From Lasiosphaeria ovina (Eukaryota; Ascomycota; Sordariomycetes; Sordariales; Lasiosphaeriaceae): DNA of 64,000 nucleotides. A program made the translations under genes and the position numbers. The notes beneath the pieces are model-generated. The model did not search any database and was not told where the DNA came from. It saw only the letters and a list, made by a program, of their open reading frames with translations. Positions 58,111 through 64,000 of this stretch are shown piece after piece (within the stretch, counting starts at the first letter, position 1; each line of letters opens with the position of its first letter). The stretch covers positions 7,254,001 through 7,318,000 of the forward strand of contig JAULSN010000002.1 of assembly GCA_033439765.1 (NCBI GenBank), read 5' to 3'.

Positions 58111-58801
58111 CTATGGGTGGTATTTGGACTCGGCTCGGACATATCCTCAAAAGCTATAATGGGCCTCCCCGATGAAGGGCATTATATGCTAGGGTATCCG
58201 TCTCTCCCGGTACCTCAAGTAAAGTGGGAATCTTCGGGAGGAGAAGAACTGGACGTATGGATGCGTGCAAAAGGTTATGTTGAGCTCGTGGTAAAAGACC
58301 CGGAGACATATGAACCCGAGCGATGGTCAGCACCGCCATACGCAAACCATCCGGGCCGCGAAACCACCCTCTCTGACCTTCACCGCCAGTAGCAGAAATA
58401 CGTACGCAAACATCCATACAGTCTGGGTAAATTCAACTGCCAGCATCTAGCTCGCTACCATAACGACGTTGCAAGGATCGCTTTCTGGTACCTGACGGCA
58501 ACTGGCGGCATGGCCTTGATCTCGTCCACAAGACGTGAACGGAAGCCGCACCGCCTCCAGGAGTTCCTAAACGGAGGCCTAAACCCTGCCGAGCTTGGCC
58601 CCGTGAAACATGACAAAGACTTCGTTAACCGCGGTCGAGCTACGTTTCTGCTTTTGGACCCGAGTACTGGCTTCGGGGAAGAACGTTATCGAAACCTTGG
58701 AACGATTATCTCATCGATCTCTTTAAGGAAACTTCTTCTCTCAAAACACCATCGTCCATCCTTTCAAGTCAAGTCTAATCGAAACTCCACAGGAACAAGT
58801 A

Positions 58802-58848
58802 ACGTGTGTGATAAGCGAGCGCCGCAGACAAGCGAGCGCCGCACTTTT
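58802..58848 (+). repeat. Left terminal inverted repeat of the Fot1-like element
   Basis: 47 bp starting ACGTGTGTGATAAGCGAG. It pairs with 60616-60662; the two differences are C/T transitions. Confidence 0.9.
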
Positions 58849-59289
58849 CACCACCCTACCACATCTATCCTTAATTATATAACCATAACACTAGGAAATA
58901 ATAATAACTGAATCAGAAACAGATGAATTAGACGATTCTGTAGCCTCCTTATACGTACGTACATTATGGCCAGGCTTACTATAGACACCATAGCACCGAA
59001 TCTTCGTACGAGACCCCCCTACACCACTACCATTTTGTCGTATTTCCTAGGCTAACTACTCACCCATAGCCTTCTAATCTAGTAGATCCTATACCTCTTA
59101 TATAATAAGTGACCCTCTAAGCCGTATACGTGTTTTTTTGGCTCTCCGTCGCTTACTAAGCCCCTTATTAGCCTTTCGTAGTACTAAGACCTCCGAACGT
59201 AGAAGAGCCACCTCGTATATTATAGCTATTATACCTTTGGCTAATCGATCTATAGTAGTTAGTATCGGGGTTAGAGAGCTACCCTAATA

Positions 59290-60564
59290 GTTGGAAATTC
59301 GAGTTTTGATAAATACTAATTATAAAGTAGCCTCTCGAGGGTTATATAGCGTTTAGGAGGCCTAAGGTAATATTATAGTTAGGCTTAAGGCTGGGGGTAT
59401 TAGGGTCCGAATATATATATTTAGCTTAGATATTACCCTCTCTAGGTTATACGGTATAAGGCTAGCTCCGGTAAAACCCCCCTAGATATTCTTTTCTATA
59501 ATCGAAGTAAAAAACGCCTCTCTAAATATATAAAGAAACTCTAACTTACTAATATATATAATATTTATCCGTATAAACTACTTAATTTAACGGCTATACG
59601 CTTTCTTTAAAGGCCTAAAGTAACTAATATCTAAAGGCTAAAGTATATATAAAGAGTATAAAGGTATATAAAGTATAATAATATTATACTCTTTATAATA
59701 GTTATCGAATTCTTTAGAGTAATAGCTTTCGTAATTATTAAGGATTAATAGCTAGTATATACCCTTTATATAAGATACTATATAGAAATCGAAGTAATAA
59801 ATCTAATTTATACCTTTCTTATTTATAGTCTAGTTATTATCGGTTATTACGATACGCTAGTCGGCTAGGAGGTTATATTCTTTATACTAGTTAGAAAGGT
59901 AATATTACCTAATTAAGATAATAAATAATAAGATAGCCTAGCCTAGAGTATTTACTCCTTAGATAATTATAGCCTACTCTCGATTACTAGGTTAGGCCTA
60001 TTTAGCCTTACTACGGCCGTCTAAGGTAGTAATTACTATAGTAGCGATAATAATACCTATTATAAAGCCGGTCTCGTTAAAATTATAAATATCGTCGTTA
60101 AGGATACCGTATTTAACCTTAATATTATATATAAGGGTAAACTACTCGCGAATAATCGTTGGATCTTCGTATTTAGCCCTTTAGTAGTCGTATTTATATA
60201 TAAAACGCGTCCGAAGGTCTGGCTAGCGTTTAACGAAGTTATAAGCCTAGCGTTTACCGATAGGGGGCGCGTTACGTTCGCGTAGTAATCGGTTAGCTAT
60301 ATCTTCTACGTAATAAAGCCGAGGATGGAATACGCGTGAATAGAGCTTAGTTATATATCGAATAATCGTTTGCTCCTCTAAATCCGTAAGCTTACGCGAG
60401 TTGGCTAGAATATCGTATCGTATAGGTATGCCGGTAAGTCGACGGCGAATAGTTCTATTATTAACCTCGTAGATTTTCGCTACGGTTCGTTTACTTAGCT
60501 TTTTATTATTTTTAATAGCTTTAGCGGCCAGAATTACTCTAGCTTCTTTAGAGATGGAAGCTAT
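59290..60564 (-). pseudogene. Degenerate pogo/Fot1-type transposase (DDE superfamily)
   Basis: Reading on the minus strand from 60564 shows an HTH-like start (ISKEARVILAAKAIKNNKK, NRTIRRRLTG). A NFNETGF block (normally NFDETGF) lies near 60.08 kb and VITDNN near 59.84 kb, where DDE_1 transposases have catalytic acids. About twenty in-frame stops, many TAG at expected Trp/Gln codons, interrupt it. The presumed start reads ACCATAGCT, where ATG appears mutated to ATA. All changes fit C-to-T on either strand. The left limit is approximate. Confidence 0.8.
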
Positions 60565-60615
60565 GGTTTTTGGTTGAGAAATGGAGTATTAAAGCTGGGG
60601 GGTCGCGACGCGTCA

Positions 60616-60662
60616 AAAAGTGCGGCGCTCGCTTATCTGCGGCGCTCGCTTATCACGCACGT
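60616..60662 (-). repeat. Right terminal inverted repeat of the Fot1-like element
   Basis: Reverse complement starts ACGTGCGTGATAAGCGAG and matches the left end at 45 of 47 positions. Confidence 0.9.
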
Positions 60663-60796
60663 TATTTACGTACTTGCCGAGAAGTTATATAGCTTGCTCA
60701 GGGCCCGCCTTGCAGACGCTGCCGAGCTTCATGACCTGGTTCCCGGCCCCGTCAGCATCTCGAGGCACCCCGAGGGCAACAAGTCCGCGCACTGAG

Positions 60797-61195
60797 AGAT
60801 ATAATAGACTATTATCAGATTCCCCAGTAACTTATGCTTATCGGCCTACTTATCCTAGTGAGCCTACCTATACTCATCGGCCCACTTTTACTTCTCGGCC
60901 TAGGGAACCTCATATTAGAGTGGCGGGGTCCGTGAATAATGTGATAGCGGTCAATAGCAACTAGGAAAAGGATCGCTAATATAGCTATACTATAGTCTAA
61001 GGATTCTAAGGTGAAGAAGAAAGGAAGAAAATCTATAAAGGTGCGATTGTGGTCGCGGGGTAAGTATGGGCTAGGGCTCAGGGAGCACGGACCTCTGGGG
61101 CTTACGGGAGGTCACGTACGACTAATCCTAATCGGGGCTAGTAATGAGCTTAAATCCGTAGTGGGGCCTTGGCGCTAGTGCTGACCGTGATATTA
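60797..61195 (-). repeat. Probable 3' LTR of the Ty3/Gypsy element
   Basis: Read on the minus strand, a polypurine tract (AAGGGGGGAG, about 61196-61205) is followed by TAATATCACGGTCAGC, the expected LTR start with TG turned to TA. The other end (CTATTATATCTC) abuts the tail of the interrupted host gene near 60797. Contains degenerate short repeats around TCGGCC (60840-60900). The matching 5' LTR is outside the window. Confidence 0.55.
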
Positions 61196-64000
61196 CTCCC
61201 CCCTTCCGAAAAAGGCTCGCCCTCGAGTCCTTTATATGAAAAAAAAAATTTTTGTAGCTACTAATAGTAATCGAATAAGTAACCTTCTAGAATAAACCGC
61301 TTTATTTCTTTCGTATTGATCGGCGTATACGTATAACTCCGGAGTCCATCGCTATATTATCGTCTTCGTAAGGTGGATCAATTTCGTCGCGCTCGTACGC
61401 CTCGCGCCACTATTATAATCGCTTTAGCGGGCCTATATTATCGGGGTATTGGTTATGGAAGTCGGCCAACTTCAGGGGCGTATTCTTGAATCCTAATATA
61501 TCGTATTACGTTGGATCTGGATCCTATCCGCGCTATTCCACCTAGTATTGGAGTACGTTTCCGTTTGTCCGGGAAGTAATAATCTTATTTACTTCCTATT
61601 CCTCCTTATTATTAAATAGCTCTCCTGGTAGGTTATTATTAGCCTATCCTAGTACGGGGTTATTTAGGTACTTCCTTAGGCGATCGGCGTGAAATACTAA
61701 GGAGCCCTTCTAATCGTCCGGGACTTCTAGTTAGTAGGAGTATCCTATTATACTAAGGATCTTATAGTAGCGGCGTATTAACGGGTAGTCTAGCTTATCG
61801 CTCGGGCGGTTAGTAGACTAGGATTTCTTAATAATAAAGACGTAGTCGCCGGGACCGAAGTTAGGTTCCCTACGATACTTATTAGCCTACTTCGCCTACC
61901 TCTATTATACTAAACGTATCGTATCTTTGGCCGAGTTAATAAATCCCTATATACGTTTCGCTATATCCTAAGCTTCTTATCTATTAAGCCGTTCGTAGTA
62001 GGGAATAGTAGTATCGAAGGGGGTCCTCGCGCTCTAGTTAAACGGTAAGTTTATCGGGAAACCTATTAGGACCTCGTATAGGGATAGTCCTATACTATTA
62101 TATAGTAAGGAGCCCGCTATAGCGTTTATAGCGGGTATCGCTTTAGACTAGTTATCCTAATAATAGTTAATAAAAGGTCGTAGACGTTAGTCGATATATT
62201 AGTTTATGATTTCTACTTAGCTAGCGCTCTAAGAGTATCTAGTAGAAGAGAGCTTCTATTTAATCCCGAGTAGTCTAGATATTTCGTCGGTAAAGTCCGC
62301 TATGAACTAGGGTCCTCGATCTAATCCGACTTCGTAAGGTAATCCAAATACTCGATAGGGTCCCTTATAGTATATTAGGGTAGCGTCCTTAGCCGTAGCG
62401 TTCTTATAATAGGGGATATACTAGGGTTATTTACTAAGTCTATCTATTATTACGAGAATATTATCGAATCCGTATCGGTCTAAGGGTTAGCTTTTGAAGT
62501 TAATAACTATCGAAGACTAAGGCCGGAGTAGAATAGGTAAAGGATATAGTAAACTAGGGGTCTTATCCCTAGGGTAGCGTACTAGTTAGTAGGCTATATA
62601 GTTCGTAACGTATTAGTTAAAGAACGTCCTTATTTCGGGCTACTAGTAGTATAGCTTTAAGAGTTTGAAAGTTTTATTACGCCCGGGATAAGCCGTAATA
62701 ATTCTACTATAAACCTTTTTCATAAGTAATATCCGGAGGTTATCCTTTCCTAAGACTACTAGTTTTCTATTACGTATAAGGAGTCCTAATTCGGATAGGG
62801 CGAACTTGGTATCTCCCTATTACGCTCTCTCTCGCTATACGCTTATCTCCGGATCCTTATAATTAGCGGTAATAATCTCGTTAATAACCTCGATACCTAA
62901 AGGTGGAGCTGGCGGTTCGTCGTTCTTTAGGAGGGAGATCTTTAGGGCTAGCGTACTAGTCTACTCCGGGGAGGGGAGTTTATCTCCTTTATCCTAGGCT
63001 AGTATACTAATTTGTCCCTCTAGTAGTTTAAAGATCCGTATATAACGTTCCGCTTTACGCTTCTCTTTAATAGTAATTAGATCTTCTATTTTACGGGAGA
63101 GCGCGTCCGTTATAATATTCTCCTTCCCTAGTCGATACGTAAATTAGACGTTATATCGTAATAAATTATCTTATTAGTTCGCTTATCGCTAACCTAATAG
63201 TCTCTTCTCCGAATAGAACTTAAGAGCCTTATAGTCGGTAACGGCGAGGAATAGTTTTTATAACCCCTATAGTATAGTACGCTAGGTTTCCAGACCTCTA
63301 ACGATAGCGAGGAGCTCTTTATCTTATATCGGGTAATTATACTCGGCTCCTTATAGGGTTTCCGAATAATAGGCTACTAGGTACTATTCGCCATCCTCCC
63401 CTATCTACGTAAGTACTCCTATAACTATACCGTTCGAGGAGTCCGTTTCTATACGGGTTTCTATATAGAAGTCGAAGTATCCGAGTAGTAGGGCGGTGAG
63501 TAGGGAGTACTTAAGCTCCTTAAATACCTCCTAATAATAGGGTAACTATACGAATAGTTAGTCTTTCCTTATAAGGTCCGTTATAGGGCGGGCTATCTAG
63601 CTATAATTTTTAATAAACCGGCGGAAATAGTTATAGAACCCGAGGAAAGACTAGATCCCTTTTACGGTCGTAGGCCTTTCCTAGTTTCTAACTATAGAGG
63701 TCTTTTCTAGGTCTACGCGTATACCGTCTTTTCCGATAATAAAGCCTAAGTAGCGAGTCTCGGTAACGTAGAACTTATATTTCTTAATATCGGCCTAGAG
63801 ACCGTACTCTCTTAACTTAACGAGGACCTTTTTAATATATTCCTTATATTCCTCTAGGGAGTTAGAAAAGATAAGAATATTATCGATATAGATACTATAG
63901 AATATATCGAGGTATTCTACTAATACTTCGTTAATAAATCGCTAGAAAGTAGCGGGTCTATTAGTTAACCCGAAGGGTAGGACTCGGTACTAGTAGGACC
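60797..64000 (-). mobile_element. Ty3/Gypsy-type LTR retrotransposon, 3' part, heavily RIP-mutated
   Basis: Minus-strand remnants in order from the window edge: reverse transcriptase (YIDNILIFS near 63.87 kb, normally YIDDILIFS), RNase H (TDSSNG near 63.44 kb), integrase His-Cys-region relic (AYPGRNKTFKLLK near 62.68 kb), integrase core, and a chromodomain-like C-terminus near 61.4-61.6 kb. This is the chromovirus order. Stops interrupt every frame. CpA and TpG are absent over long stretches, for example 61741-61860. The 5' half lies beyond 64000. Confidence 0.8.

Larger units (their letters stand above)
58802..60662 (-). mobile_element. Fot1/pogo-like DNA transposon, RIP-degenerated
   Basis: 1861 bp bounded by 47-bp inverted repeats with two mismatches and flanked by TA on both sides (58800-58801, 60663-60664), the target duplication of this superfamily. 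Each end holds a direct repeat of AAGCGAGCGCCGCA, possible transposase sites. The interior is almost free of CpA and TpG between about 58.95 and 60.5 kb, while the outer ~100 bp at the right end is less affected. Size, TA duplication and transposase remnant all fit Fot1-type elements. Confidence 0.88.
58117..60795 (+). pseudogene. Host gene broken by a stop codon and a Fot1-like insertion (LRAT/NlpC-like NCQH motif)
   Basis: One frame runs 58117-58392, meets TAG at 58390-58392, and continues open to the transposon at 58802. It has KFNCQHLARY after the stop, a motif resembling the Asn-Cys-Gln-His block of LRAT/NlpC-like cysteine enzymes. After the element, 60665-60795 encodes a tail ending GNKSAH. 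If the element and one TA copy are removed, the frame is kept. No ATG start was identified, so the 5' limit is uncertain. The stop fits a CAG-to-TAG change. Confidence 0.5.

Noticed and set aside
58870..60560. AT-rich region as centromere or replication origin
   Set aside because: Inverted repeats, TA duplication and transposase relics explain it as a RIP-mutated transposon.

Overview
The window is nuclear DNA of a filamentous ascomycete, most likely a Sordariomycete. The genes carry many short introns (about 50-140 bp) with GT..CTRAC..AG signals. Fungus-specific families are present: HET, modin-like, fungal rhodopsin-domain, GH128 and Kex2-type small secreted proteins. The right end is transposon DNA that looks mutated by repeat-induced point mutation (RIP). 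I resolved 21 protein-coding genes with exon boundaries, one serine hydrolase without a visible N-terminus, one disrupted host gene and two mobile elements. All splice sites were read by eye from splice signals, reading frame and family knowledge. No tRNA, rRNA or CRISPR was recognised.

Layout. 0-12 kb: GH43 glycosidase, secreted kelch membrane protein, secreted metallo-beta-lactamase-fold protein, small secreted Cys protein, large CorA-like membrane protein. 13.9-25.1 kb: sparse genes with 1.5-2 kb spacers, namely a seven-helix rhodopsin-domain protein, a GH128 glucanase, a peroxisomal thiolase with a textbook PTS2, a 10-Cys secreted protein and a 77-residue EF-hand protein whose first coding exon is only the ATG. 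25.9-40.6 kb: housekeeping-like genes (CDP-diacylglycerol synthase, ATRIP/Rad26-type checkpoint protein, modin-like protein, a membrane protein, an alpha/beta hydrolase, a SulP transporter with STAS domain). 42.2-58 kb: an accessory block with a small secreted protein, an ADP-ribosylglycohydrolase, three MACPF-like genes, a cytochrome P450, a HET-domain gene and an FSH1-like hydrolase.

The most interesting part is 43.6-57.4 kb. Three neighbouring genes each carry a degenerate form of the MACPF perforin signature (aromatic-G-x-x-aromatic-x6-GG). Two are diverged paralogs; one of these has gained a C-terminal coiled coil plus a small beta-like domain. The third is shorter and shares an intergenic promoter region with the coiled-coil gene. 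None has an obvious signal peptide, so they would act inside the cell. With an ADP-ribosylglycohydrolase on one side and a HET-domain cell-death gene on the other, the block resembles a self/non-self recognition or defence island. That function is inference.

58.1-64 kb is transposon territory. A Fot1/pogo-like element (58802-60662, 47-bp inverted repeats, TA duplication) is inserted in a host gene that reads in frame across the empty site. The same host gene carries a CAG-to-TAG type stop. Beyond it lies the 3' part of a heavily mutated Ty3/Gypsy element (reverse strand), preceded by its LTR and polypurine tract, which runs off the window.
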